The position numbers were made by a program, and so were the translations under genes. DNA of 64,000 nucleotides from Euphorbia lathyris (Eukaryota > Streptophyta > Magnoliopsida > Malpighiales > Euphorbiaceae): NCBI RefSeq assembly GCF_963576675.1, contig NC_088916.1, forward strand, positions 1,689,001-1,753,000. The letters are read 5' to 3'. Within the stretch, counting starts at the first letter, position 1, and the number at the start of each line of letters is the position of its first letter. Positions 1 through 10,880 of the stretch are shown here, in pieces. Under the pieces are notes generated by a model. It searched no databases, had not been told where the DNA came from, and saw nothing but the letters and a program-made list of their open reading frames with translations.

Positions 1-1197
1 CAGAAGACAAAAGAAGGACTAAAGGATGAAATATAGAACCGAGGTGATTGAAAGAGAAAACTTTAGCAATGGAATGTTGAGTGCAAGAGCACTTACCTTT
101 GTTTACAAGAAAGTTGGCAAATCAATAGAATCGCCATCAGGATTCAATGAAGTGGAAGATAGTTCTGAATTGGGACTTGGTATCCAGTTTGGTTTATCGT
201 ACCTATACAGGCTTAGGGTAGAACCTGCTCTGAATAATGTTAGAAGACAACAGAGTTTACAGAGCAGGGAAATCTTATTAATTTTAGAAACTTAAATGTA
301 TGGAATCTATTTGTATACAAGAGTCACTAACATACTATGTAAGGATTATAATTCCCTCAAATACAATAATAGTGTCAACATATACTTCAGGGTTTTTTTG
401 TCCGGAAAAGTTTGTTTAAATATTTTGCTATATGTTGCTATTACGGATGGAGATGTAGATTTCTTTCATAACATATTACGGGTTACATATGCTCAGTGTC
501 ATGGGTGAAACTATTGCAAATATACATAAGATGGAACCTATAATTTCTCTGTATAGCTGATGATCTCCCATGTGTTCAACCATCAATTAAGAAAATAGTT
601 GTGGATGATTTTCTTCTGTGCAGACCCTGATTTTCCGTGTCATAACCACTAAAACTGTGTACATGAGCATACTGCAGTGGTATCGACGCATCAGCTTTTG
701 TATCTGTTTCGTATCAAAGTGACCAGTTCTCCTTTCATTTCTCAGTACAGTGTCTCCAACATATCTTAAGGAAACACTCTGCTCTGGATGGTTGGCCAGC
801 ACCTTGATAACACAACGTGACAAGTATGTTCAAGCAATTTTACAATCTATATCTATGCATAGTTAGCAATATATATTTTAAGTTACAGTTTTAAGGTAGT
901 AATTTCTATTTTATGTAGTTAGAGCTTTTTCTTTTCTGATACCATGTAAATACTAGATTAGAAGTCCCATTGATGTATAAAGTACAGCAATAGCAATCTG
1001 CTTGCAAATGAAAGAAATTTTGTTGTCCAAGAATCCATTCTTACTCTCTGATTCTATTAATCAGAATCTCGCAGTCTGCTTTAGACAGCTTTCTGAATAG
1101 CCAAGGCATCCCTAGATGCATAACGGGAAGCTTACGTTTTCTAAACTTCACCCATTGAAGAAGAATTCGCGGCTGACATTCATCAAAATCACCACAA

Positions 1198-1234
<37 letters not shown>

Positions 1235-1586
1235 GCTCTTATCATCATTCACTTTCAGGCCTAACCTCTTCAAACTCTCTCAAAATCCTGGGAAAGAATT
1301 TAAGGCCCGTGATGTTGAAATTCCTCAAAAGTTTGTTGTTGCTAAAGCTTTCCTTCGCTGCAGCACACACATCATGCGACATAGTAAGCCAACATTTTTT
1401 TTCAATAAAAAATTATTGGAACCATGCAACGCTGGGTTTTTTTTTTTTTTTTTTGGTTACAAAAGGTTTAGGTAAGGGCAGGCCTACGTCTACTTGGTTT
1501 CTTCGATTTCCCCATCTCTTATTTCTTCACAAAATGCATCAGTTTCTTCCATGTGAAATAAGACATCTACTATTCAAACATGTACC
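1..1586. other. Unassigned AT-rich DNA, probably starch synthase intron or 5' flank
   Basis: I recognise no gene here. Short open frames exist (about 26-295 on + and 587-823 on -), but none matches a family I know. The upstream starch synthase exons needed to complete the catalytic domain are not visible, so this is either part of a long intron or foreign DNA separating the exons. It contains a (TA)n run at about 1200-1231 and a poly-T run at about 1437-1455. Confidence 0.4.
1200..1231. repeat. (TA)n microsatellite
   Basis: Uninterrupted TA dinucleotide run of about 16 units. It is read as a Tyr-Ile stretch in one frame, which is not evidence of coding. Confidence 0.95.
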
Positions 1587-1800
1587 TTATACTCTGCCTG
1601 TTTTATATGGTTTCCCCAGAAAATTAGTATAGAATCTCAACGTAGCCTCAGTAATCTCTTTTTCATCTGAAGCTACATCTCCATTCTCCAATTTTAAGAT
1701 CAGAATTCTACTGGTAGCCATCCTAACTTCAGCTGAATTATGAAAAAGCTTGGCATTCCCATTACCTAGTTGAATGCAATCCACCCTCAACTTTGCTTAA
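1587..1800 (-). pseudogene. LINE ORF2 remnant (linker between endonuclease and RT)
   Basis: The minus-strand frame resembles the plant L1-type segment just before reverse transcriptase. It has an N-x-KLFH motif, then a stretch with R-ILxLxxxNGD, then EI followed by a YxNFLG motif. In intact LINEs this segment links the endonuclease to the RT fingers. Only about 65 codons remain and no RT palm follows, so this is a scrap. It is unrelated in position and strand to the larger LINE at 41.9 kb. Confidence 0.6.
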
Positions 1801-1942
1801 TAACTCGCCTTCCCATCTTAGAAATATTCTGTAATGATTACTAGGTCTCAGTTCTTATCTGGCATTAAGCTGAAATTATATTACTTGGTGGAAAGGTCAA
1901 TTTGAAATTTACATTTTAGTTTTGAATTGACCGGATGAGAAA

Positions 1943-2535
1943 TGAATTGGTCAAATTTGATTGATTTATTAAGCTGATAAGTAAGGGTAAAAAGTTACTT
2001 TTTATTAATATCTCTTACACACGCCACACATAAATACTCCTTGAGCTTTGTGTTATATCTCCCACATTGCTTAACTAGAGAACTATATGGCTTCTTAGAT
2101 ATGTGAAGTAATCCTCCTCTTTGAGTTGCCTTTTGGGGTGAGTTAGGATTTTGTTTACATGGTATCAGAGCCTTGTATTCAAGGTTGGCTCACCCATGAA
2201 TATTTGTTTTACGCTCCAGATGGCATTAGGGTGTGTGTGTTAGATATCCAACATTGCTCAATTAGGGAACTTTATGACTCCTTATATATGTGAAACAATC
2301 CTCCTCCTTTGAGGTAACTTTTGGGGTGAGTTAAGCCTGTGTTTATAGGCTTGAAGTGTGAGCAACAAATGCCCATTTTACCATATTTTGAAATTTCATA
2401 ACAAATAGAGTGGTTAGGATTTGCCCTTGAGCGCTTAGTCCAAGAGACTCTGATACAATGTCAGGGAACTGATTGACTTAAAAGCTTAAGCTGATAAGTA
2501 AGACCTGAGAATAGCTTTTTATTAATATTTCTAAA
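1943..2535 (-). mobile_element. Outer TRIM (miniature LTR retrotransposon), interrupted by another TRIM
   Basis: Two diverged direct repeats of about 75 bp (about 1943-2019 and 2459-2535) share the core AAGCTGATAAGTAAG and TTTTTATTAATAT. Just inside the right repeat, at about 2446-2457, is the complement of a tRNA-iMet primer binding site (GACTCTGATACA), so the element reads on the minus strand. Its internal region is homologous to the TRIM at 29790-30068, for example around CTTGAAG-GTGTGA and CCCATTTTACCAT. A second TRIM sits inside it at 2049-2347. No clear TSD was found and the ends are approximate to a few bases. Confidence 0.65.
2049..2347 (+). mobile_element. Inner TRIM nested in the outer TRIM
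   Basis: Two direct repeats of about 110 bp (2049-2159 and 2236-2347) begin TGTGTTA and share AATCCTCCTC and TTTTGGGGTGAGTTA. A perfect plant initiator-tRNA primer binding site (TGGTATCAGAGC) starts at 2160, immediately after the first repeat, so the orientation is +. The internal domain is only about 76 bp and non-coding. The flanks are AGCTT and GGCTT, a near-TSD, and they interrupt a sequence that is continuous in the related TRIM at 29.8 kb. Confidence 0.75.
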
Positions 2536-2847
2536 AATTCTCTTTGAACTCTCACTTTTAGATAGAGTTGCATACATTTGTGTTTTACATTAGCAGGGAG
2601 CTGAATTGAATCATTTGATTTAAATCATGAATCATGCTAGATGGTTGGTATAGAATATGTCATGCATAAATTTTGATTATCTACTTTGAAGTAGTTCTGA
2701 CATCTGACAATTTTTGTTATGCATCTGTACTTATGTCATCTAATTGCTTTGTTCTTAGGATTATACTTGAATTCTTTTTTCCTGGTTTATTTTTTTGCAA
2801 GGTCTTATATTGTCTATTTATTAATCTGATGCCATGGAATTTTCTAG

Positions 2848-5800
2848 GTACTTTGGCATTTTGAATGGGATAGACACTTCAATGTGGAATCCTGCTACTG
2901 ACGTTTTCTTGCCTGCCAAGTTTAATGGTAACATTTTACATACTTATTTGCAAATCGTGATCATTATTATTCCTGGATTCAAAATTATGCATAATTTCCC
3001 AATTTGCAGCACAAATCAATCAACTTAGAAGTTTCTTATGTTTCCTTAATAAGAAATGCTTTTATCAGTTAATTTGAAATCACCTTACTTTCTCTAGCAC
3101 AATTCTGATGTTTGTACTACAAATTACTTGTGTGTATCATACTTTCTGGTTTACTTGTTATTAATATGCTTGACAATTTTCCTCGGTTGGTCATTTATGG
3201 TATAAGGTGCAGGCTAAACCAGAGTTTTAGCAACGCAAATTTGTTGTTTCATTTAATATAAATGCATAGTGACACAATAGTTTTAGATGCATATATAGCC
3301 TTGCCGTAGTATGTATATCTTTTTTATTATTCATGACTTCTTAAAGTTTCATCAAGTTTACACTGTTAGCGTAAATAAATTTGCCGGATTTCGTCCAGTA
3401 TTTACTTCTGTTTTTTTTTTGGCAGCTCAAGATATTGAGGGTAAGAAGATTTGCAAATACTATGTACAAAGAGGACTTGGTTTGGCCTCTGGAAGCTTTG
3501 TTTCTGGTAGTTATGTGTTGGATGAAGCGCGTAAGATTCCCTTGGTTGTTTGTATTAGTAGACTAGTTCCTCAGAAAGGTCTTCATTTGATAAGGCATGC
3601 AATTAAGCATGTTGAACAACTTGTAAGTTCACCATTGCCCATCTTCTAAGTATTTCCTATCATTTCTTCCCATCTCCCTCATCCTTTTCCTCTTTCATGT
3701 TCTAGAGATTTTACGGCATGCTATGTTGTGTTCAGAGTGTTTTCTCAAGTTCTCTTCTCATTTCTGTAGTTATTTTCATTCTCCTAAAGAACCTCTCCCT
3801 TGCTTCACCAAATTACTCTAAAAACAGAATGAGTAATCTTTTTGAATAGTTGCAACAAAAGGGATGTTGGATGAGGTTGCTTATGATTGAGACTTCCTAC
3901 ACTGAAGAAAGTTTTCAACTTGGGAAGTTTTCAACTAAAAACCAAGCAGACCATAGTGTGCAGTAGGCTTGCATCTTTTCCTGAACCATCAAGTCTTCCA
4001 ATTGAAGTTTGTTGTCTGAAGACGAGTTGTTTATTTACTTCCTGTTCATTATTCGGTATTAGGCTGTGGATGTGCCAGTGTCTATCACAATAGTTACTAG
4101 TAGAAACTCTTTTGCATATTGATGATGTTCTAGCACCACATACAAAGCTATATGTGGATTTGATGTTTCTTTTTTTTTTGTTATTGGAGACAATTTATAG
4201 GGTGGGCAGATGGTTATCCTTGGAAAAGCTCCAGATAGCCGGGTTGATGGAGAATTCAAGCGCCTTGCAGATATGGTATGAGGTCATGGTTAAATGGCTA
4301 ATAGATTATACTCTAATATTTCTTCCATTTCTTGCATTATGCCTTAAGCTGGTGCTTCAAATTAGCCAAATACAACTTTAATTCAACAGTTGTTTAACAT
4401 CAAATAATCTTTTTCTTTCTTCTAAATATTAAATATCGAATCCAATACCGGTAGGTTTAGAGGAGGTCTTTACATGTTTTCTGTTTAAAGAAACTTGTGC
4501 TTCAGATGTTAATGATTCATTCAGGAGTCTCATTTTTCAATCTCTTAATTTAAGGTTAGGACCAGTCCTAATTAATGGCTGTTCCTCATCTGGTGAAACT
4601 TCTACATTTATCTTTCAATTTGCTAGTAGCCACTTTTGATTCAGAAGCTATATTCAATAATTCAAGTGACTGATTTCATTTTTGTCTTTTTAATATCATC
4701 TGAATTTATCTCATTGGTGTTCCATATTCCCTTTAGAATCGTTGCATGTTAATGAAAGCTTGCTTATCTTTCTATGTTGTAGCATAATCAAGGTTCAAGC
4801 ATCCGTATTCTATTAATGTACAGGTAAGAAATAGTCTGAATCTATTATCCTGAGATGACAATTGTGGACATTCAGTTAGTTGCTGATTGTTATTATTTTC
4901 GTGCAGTGAAGAGCTCTCTCACATGCTTTATGCTGCAGCAGACGTAGTATTAGTTCCTTCTATATATGAACCATGTGGACTTTCCCAAATGATTGGAATG
5001 CGATATGGTGCGGTATGTATGAACAACTACATGTGACTTTACAACCTGTTCGTCTTATCATCTTGTAAAAGACCATGTAATATACAGGAATACATGGGAT
5101 ACCATGTAATCTAGGAGACTACATGAATATATTAAACTTAAGATACATACATATATACAAGAACCATGATAGGAAGTGGACAAATTTACTAATCCCTATA
5201 ATTGCTCCTTTGATTGCTGCCTGAAAATCTTCTATGACAACTAACTATGTTCACATTTGTTCATACTATAACACTTCCCCTCAAGTAGGAGCATAGATAC
5301 CAATCATATCCAATTCGTTACAGATAAAGATAACCCGGCAAAGCTTTAGTAAAAACACAACTAGTTGAAATAACTGGAGGTTATCACTAAAAATAGAGAG
5401 ACAGACCAGAAGAAGTGACCGGAAGTTGAGATGTGGTGAGACAAAAACACAACTCCAGAAGAGTGGCTGCTCTCTTGGGCAGACCCGGAAGTGGTTGATC
5501 TCTAAGACAAACCCAAAACTGATTGCTCCCTATGCAGACCCGTGAGTGATTGCTCGCTGTGGCAAACCCAAAAGTGACTGCTCTTTAGGGCAGACCAAAA
5601 ACATGATAGGAAAAGAAACAAATTCAATCTGAGAAACTCCGAACTCAGACAACCAAAACATGAACTGAAACTCAGAAGCTCAATTAGGCTCTGATACAAT
5701 GTCAAATACCATGTAATACATAGGATACCATGTAATTTAAGAGACTACATGAATATATTAAACTTAACATAAATACATATATATACAAGAATGACGATTG

Positions 5801-8800
5801 GAAGTATACAAATATACTAATCCTTTGATTGCTGCCTAGAAATCCTATAACACATCTAAACCATGACTTTTAGTGGTAATACTTAAATTGTAGTGCTAAG
5901 CTATTCTTGCTTATGTTGTGCTAAACATTTGTTATTTTGGTAGAATATTGCAAGACAAAATTTGAATATGCAGTTTCTAAGGCTTCATTTATATGAAATT
6001 TGTTACCAGCATCATTAATAAATTTGGTAACATTAAATCCATACCCTCAACTTTGCGTTTACCTGAACTTTACACTTTACTATGGTCCCTTTTACCGAGC
6101 AAGCTAAGATGACCACTCCAATATCAGCTAACCCTCCATTGTTTCTAAGCAACTTTAATTCTTGAACCTTTTTGTTTTGAAGTCATTTAGGTGTGGGTTA
6201 GTTAGGAGGGAGAAACTGGTTGTTTAAAGAGATAAAGCTCCGAAAATAGTGATTTGGTCGAAAATGGTGGTTTCATAGGAAATGTGATCCTAAACAACTT
6301 TAATTCTTGGACTTTTCTATTTTGGAGTCGTCATCAGTCATTTTGACTTGCTCATCAGTAAAAATGATTAGAAACTTTGGTTTCGAAATTCAAGAACCGT
6401 AAAGTAAATAATGGCAAAGTTGAGGGGCCATGAATGTAATTTACCTGCGAATAAACATGACATGAGGAGTAGATTTTAGGGAATGCCTAAACAAGGTAGT
6501 TAAAGTGTTTAAATCATAATGATAATTTCAGGTACCGGTGGTCAGAAAAACTGGTGGCCTTGCAGACACTGTTTTCGATATAGATGACCAGCAAAACAGT
6601 GAGATAGCTAATGGGTATTATTGATTTCTAATTTGGATTTTATTCACCCTATCTTAATGTCTTGCATACATGAATTCTTCAGTCTATATTCATCATGTAT
6701 TTTTTTTTCTTCCAAAAAACTGATTGTCACTGAACTTAAAGTGACATGACTAACCCCCTAAGTCCACGTAGAAGAATTAGAGAAGATTTAGACAAAATTG
6801 AAATGTGTATTACTTTAAACAAGTTCAAAGGATCAATAGATTACTATAAGCAAGTTCAGATGACCAACGAGACAATTTGTAAGTTCTGGAGCCGATCAGC
6901 TTTTTAGGTCAAGTTTAGGAGGCTACTTGGGTAGTTATGATCAACCTTAGGTTAATAGATATGAGAAAATACTGATCTTTGAAGTTGTCTTAATCTACCT
7001 ATGAAGCTTTGGTTGGTTATTGTCATTATTGATAAAACTGAAAATTAAGTATTGATAAAATAAGTATTGAATTTTAAATATTAAATAATACAACTGTTCG
7101 ATAAATATAAAAAATAAATACCGAATGTAAATATTACTTATAATGTTAACTTAAATTTTAAGTTAACTATTTTAACTTATTTTGATAATTGATTGTTAAC
7201 TTAATTAATTCTTTTAAGTGGTTGAAAAATGTATTATCAAACACTCTTAAAATAAATAAGTGCTTAAACTATTCAATTAAGTGGTTTTTGTGTTATCAAA
7301 CAGGGTACATGGCGTGAATTATCTTCACTGTAAGGAGAGCAAATTGCCCTGGCCTTGGTGTTTTTAAAGTGGTCAACCGAAAGATTACATGCCGGAGAAA
7401 TTTTACCATATGTCGGACTAATAATTTAATACTAAGTTAATTATTTATAAAAAAAATTCTAGACGCTAAACCCTGAAATATATAACATAGCATCAAACTA
7501 TTGGTCTGGTGCACGGATGACTTGGTGCGCCTGCATAATTTCTCATTACATTCACATGCATTCATATTCCATATTCATCTTTTGCATATCAAGTTTTCCA
7601 ACTGCTTCAGCTTCATTGATTGAATTGATTGAAATGCTATGATCTGTTTCAGGTTTGTTTTTGAAGGAATTGATGAAGAATCCTTGAATTGTGCTCTAGA
7701 CCGTGCATTTGCTTACTACAGAGAAAGTTAGTACTAGTCGATCTCTACATTTAGACCTGTTCATCCCATTTCGCTATATCGCTTTTCATAGGTTGAATTT
7801 GGACATGCATATTTAATAATCGGCCTAGTCCAGTTCAAACCCAGTCAAAACTGCATATAAAATAGGTTCAGTTAAAGATTTGTCTCCAAGTCCAAAGCTC
7901 AACCAGGGCCAACCTTATATATATATATTACCTCCATTCAATTTTTTATCTTTTTGTTAATTGTTTTCCCCTTTTTTTGTTTATTTACATTATATCAGGA
8001 GTCTCTGAACTTGGCCTCAAAAAACCGATTGGCTACCTAAACTTACAAAATGTCTTATTAGCTTTCTGAACTTCCTTAAAGTGACCTATTGGTCACTTGA
8101 ATTTGTTTAAAGTAACTTATTGACCTCCTGAACTTGCTTAGAGTGGTTTATTAGCCCTCTAATGAGACATTTTGTAAGTTTAGGTAGCCAATCGGTTTTT
8201 TAGAGACCAAGTTCAGAGACTCCTGATATAATATAAATAAACAAAAAAGGGAAAGACAATTAACAAAAAGACAAAAAAAGGAAAAACAATTAACAAGTTC
8301 AGAGACTCATGATATAATCTAAACTTGTTTAAAGTGACGTACCTTTCAATTTGTCCAAATTTTCTCTTCATATCACTTTAAGCAAGTTGAGGGCGAGCTT
8401 TGGCGCAACGGTAAACGTTGTTGTCGTGTGACCAAGAGGTCACGGGTTCGAGTCTTAGAAGCGGCCTCTTGCCAAATAAATTGGCAGCGGAAGGCTTGCC
8501 CCCAGTACACCCTTGTGGTGGAACCCCTCCCCGGACCCTCGCTCAGCGGGGACGCGTAGTACGACAGGGCCGCCCTTTTTTTTTTTTATCACTTTAAGCA
8601 AGTTCAGAAGGCTAACGAGACATTTAATAAGCTCAGGAGCTAATTAGTTTTTTAAACCAAGTTTTATGTTGGTTGAGTTTTGTTGAACTAATCCTAAATT
8701 TTAGTTTGTTGCATTTTATTGTTGATAATTATAATTTAATTTTAATTTTAATTTATGTTTTCAATATAAATATATATATTAGTTGGAGGAATTGGACTAA

Positions 8801-9619
8801 ATTTAGGAATAAGTTCCTTTAACCTGACCCAATCCCCATGTGAATATAACGTAGGCTGGATTGGACTCGTGGCAATTGGCGAAAACATGCTAATCTATTC
8901 ATTCTTATAAAATCACTTTTATATATTTTGAATAAGACTGTCAAAATGGATTACCGTATTATTCCACATACTTGTATATAATATGAATGGGTAAATTACA
9001 CCCATGGCCACTGGACTTTACCAATTTTAACATAATGGCCACTGCACTTTACACTTTTTAACACCGGTGGCCATTCAACACCTCAAAACGACCGTTGACG
9101 ACCGCAAAATAAATAATTCGAAGAGTTAATGAATTCTAAAGAACTTTAATTCTTGAAAATTTTCATTTTGAAGTCATTTAGGTTAGGAGAGAGATTGAAT
9201 TTTTAAAGAGAAAAAGCTCCAAAAAAATGTGATTTTGGAAAATTAAAAATGTTGTTTCATGGTAAATGTCGTTCTGGAGAACTTTAATTCTTGAATATTT
9301 TTATTTTGAGGTTGTTAACGGTCATTTTGAGGAGTTAGTTAAAGTTGAGTAGCCACCGACTTTAAAAAGTGTAAAGTTCAGTGGCCATACCGCCACAATG
9401 TTAAAATGGGTAAAGTTCAGTGGCCATGGGTGTAATTTACGCTAATATGGATTGCAATGAAAATAATAATAGTGTGAGTAATCTAATTTTGAATATATTG
9501 CAGAAGCAGATGAGTGGAATGGCATTGTGAAGAAGGTAATCGAAATTGATAATAGTTGGAATAGAACAGCTGGGAAATATATTGAAGTCTATGACTCAGT
9601 TAGAGCGCCAACTTGGTAA
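2848..9619 (+). CDS. SS5: Starch synthase, SS5 type (SS4/SS5 clade), 3' eight exons
   Basis: The family transfers glucose from ADP-glucose to alpha-glucan in plastids; SS5 is known mainly for a role in granule initiation. Exons that splice in frame at GT/AG sites are 2848-2927, 3426-3622, 4201-4275, 4783-4823, 4907-5012, 6532-6614, 7653-7726 and 9504-9619, giving about 256 residues and a TAA stop. Motifs in order: [82 protein letters not shown] and the C-terminal [17 protein letters not shown]. These cover the end of GT5 and the GT1 domain. SS5 is preferred over SS4 because of the [12 protein letters not shown] insert and [10 protein letters not shown]. No exon is disrupted, but the N-terminal exons (transit peptide, ADP-glucose KxGGL region) are not in view. 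The introns carry a TRIM, a SINE and several MITEs. Confidence 0.88.
5064..5852 (-). mobile_element. Small non-autonomous LTR element (TRIM-like) with TSD CATCT in a starch synthase intron
   Basis: Direct repeats at 5064-5273 and 5700-5852 both begin TGT, share ACCATGTAAT, GAGACTACATGAATATATTAAACTTAA-type sequence and GATTGCTGCCT, and end TATAACA. The 5-bp TSD CATCT is exact (5059-5063 and 5853-5857). The complement of a near-perfect tRNA-iMet primer binding site lies at about 5688-5698 and the complement of a polypurine tract (CTTGAGGGGAAG) at 5274-5285, so the element is on the minus strand. The 426-bp interior is non-coding and includes about four degenerate ~40-bp tandem units (GCAGACCC...GTGATTGCTC). 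The left LTR is longer by about 57 bp. Confidence 0.9.
6020..6450. mobile_element. TIR element (Mutator-like MITE) in a starch synthase intron
   Basis: Imperfect terminal inverted repeats: CCATACCCTCAACTTTGC near 6040 against GGCAAAGTTGAGGGGCCATG near 6415, ending in GTAATTTACC. The interior contains the motif AACTTTAATTCTTG that recurs in other elements of this window. The boundaries are approximate. Confidence 0.6.
7010..7304. mobile_element. Degenerate Tourist-like MITE, relative of the one at 12264
   Basis: Shares TTGATAAAACTGAAAATTAAG at the left, TTAACTTAAATTTTAAGTTAA in the middle and TTATCAAACA at the right with the cleaner copy at 12264-12555. It is more mutated and its terminus on the left is blurred. 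It lies in the intron between starch synthase exons 6532-6614 and 7653-7726. Confidence 0.6.
7997..8236. mobile_element. Inverted-repeat element in a starch synthase intron
   Basis: CAGGAGTCTCTGAACTTGG with CCGATTGGCTACCTAAACTTAC at the left is repeated in inverse at the right (GTAAGTTTAGGTAGCCAATCGG and CCAAGTTCAGAGACTCCTG). The interior has several degenerate copies of TTAAAGTGACYTATTG. Similar motif strings occur near 6700-6960, 25250-25440 and 36240-36720. The superfamily is undetermined. Confidence 0.6.
8389..8587 (+). mobile_element. tRNA-derived SINE (Au-like) with a 17-bp TSD
   Basis: The tRNA-related head has an A-box region (TTGGCGCAACGG) and a B box (GGTCACGGGTTCGAGTC), followed by a body with GCCTCTTGCC, CCCTTGTGGTGG and CCCCGGACCC, and a short poly-T tail. 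This layout matches the plant Au SINE family. The perfect TSD ATCACTTTAAGCAAGTT is at 8372-8388 and 8588-8604. It is about 199 bp long and non-coding; in life it would be transcribed by RNA polymerase III from the A and B boxes. It lies in the last intron of the starch synthase gene. Confidence 0.93.
8989..9442. mobile_element. Mutator-like MITE with a 10-bp TSD
   Basis: TIRs start GGGTAAATTACACCCATGGCC and end in the complement (GGCCATGGGTGTAATTTACGC). Sub-terminal repeats of GTAAAGTTCAGTGGCCA extend the inverted arms. The TSD is TAATATGAAT/TAATATGGAT (one mismatch) at 8979-8988 and 9443-9452. The interior carries the shared AACTTTAATTCTTG core. It lies in the last intron of the starch synthase gene. 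Confidence 0.85.
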
Positions 9620-9676
9620 GCTTACATTCTGCATTTTTTTCTTTCATTCTGATTTTACTGATTGATTACATTAACT

Positions 9677-10880
9677 GAGGTAAATTATATAGACGGTCCC
9701 TTAACTTAGGTCTTACTTTCTTATCATCCATTATCTTTAAAACCGGATATAAAAATCCATGAACTTTACCTTTTATTAACATAAAAATCTATTAACCTTT
9801 GACACTCCAATAATTAGGGCTGTCAATTAGTTGGGGATTCTCTATCCCCGTTGGAGACCCGCCCCGATGGGGACGGAGAATCCCTGTTCGGGATCCTCAT
9901 GGGGCGGGGATGGTTTGTATATTGTCTCCGACAGTCGGGGACGGGGCGGGGATGGTTATAAGTGTCCTATCCCCGTCTCCGTCCCCATCCCCGTCCCTAG
10001 ATGTCCCCAAGGGGGATCCCCAACTAAATATCCGAATATAGAAAAAAAACGAAAAAAATATACATATATTATTAATTTATTTTGGACTTGTTTTTATTTT
10101 ATGCTTTGAATCTTTGTTTGTAATTGTTTAGTTAATTTTTTACGTACTTAAATGGGGATGGAGATTCTCTGCGGGATGGTAGCCAAAATTTCCCCATTTG
10201 TAATTCGGGGATGGGGACGGGGATCCCCGATAGATCAGTAGTCGGGGATGGTTAATGCAATTCTCGTCCCGCCCCGTCTACAGCCCTACCAGTAATAGGT
10301 AACACTCTATTATAGAGCAGATTAGAAATGATACTTTAAGTAACTTTAATTCTTGAATTTTTTTGTTTTGAGATTGTTTAAGTATTATTTGGTTAGAAGA
10401 GAGAAAGTGGGTATTTAGAGCTGAAAATCTAGATATGATAAACAATCTCATACACTTTATTTTTTTGATACACAGATATGATATTTTCTAGATTTTCCGG
10501 TGTTTATTTGCTTAGAAAAATAAGTCAACAAAAGGTTAGTCAACAGAAAAATATACGAAGAACGTTAGGAAAATGTTTTACCGTTTTGAAAAGAGAAACA
10601 TTTTCTTAAGCCTTTTGGAAACACACTTTGTTTCTTCTTACCTTTTTTAAAACAATAGGAATCCACCACTTCTTCTTATTTCCAACAAAATAAACTTCTC
10701 TTACCCAATATTTTTTAACATAATATTTTCTAGCAAACAAATGGGGCCTTAGATTGTCATTCGTTATTCTGAAATCGTTTACTTTTAAAGAGACTTTTTA
10801 TGGTAGTAAATGATAAAGCTCGAGGATTTTTAAGACATTGTTTTGTACGTAAAGGCTAAATTTGTAATTTATCCCCCCAT
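9677..10880. mobile_element. TIR element split by a hAT MITE
   Basis: The left end GAGGTAAATTATATAG near 9677 and the right end TTTGTAATTTATCC near 10860-10875 form imperfect TIRs. The interior contains the shared AACTTTAATTCTTGAA core near 10340. A hAT MITE occupies 9815-10288. The boundaries are approximate. Confidence 0.5.
9815..10288. mobile_element. hAT-type MITE, GC-rich, 8-bp TSD
   Basis: Ends TAGGGCTGTCAAT and ACAGCCCTA form short TIRs. The TSD is CCAATAAT/CCAGTAAT (9807-9814 and 10289-10296), the 8-bp size typical of hAT. The sub-terminal regions are GC-rich arrays of GGGGATGGGGACGGGG-like units in opposing orientation around an AT-rich centre. A 92-codon frame inside is a by-product of the repeats. 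Confidence 0.88.

Noticed and set aside
296..508. Possible degenerate starch synthase exon (RVTYAQ near 486-500, similar to the SPTYAQ motif)
   Set aside because: Only a handful of residues match; the surrounding frame does not and no proper splice sites join it to the exon at 2848.
587..823. 78-codon minus-strand frame with protein-like composition (CVIKVLANHPEQSV...RRYHCSMLMYTV)
   Set aside because: It looks less random than most frames here, but I recognise no family, there is no splice or promoter context, and it has no neighbouring exons. Not called as a gene.
1116..1475. 119-codon frame across the TA repeat
   Set aside because: Driven by the microsatellite and a poly-T run; no similarity.
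8389..8460. tRNA gene
   Set aside because: A and B boxes are present, but the cloverleaf is not intact and the body, tail and TSD identify a SINE.
9831..10109. 92-codon Gly/Pro-rich frame
   Set aside because: Lies wholly inside the hAT MITE and reads its G-run repeats.
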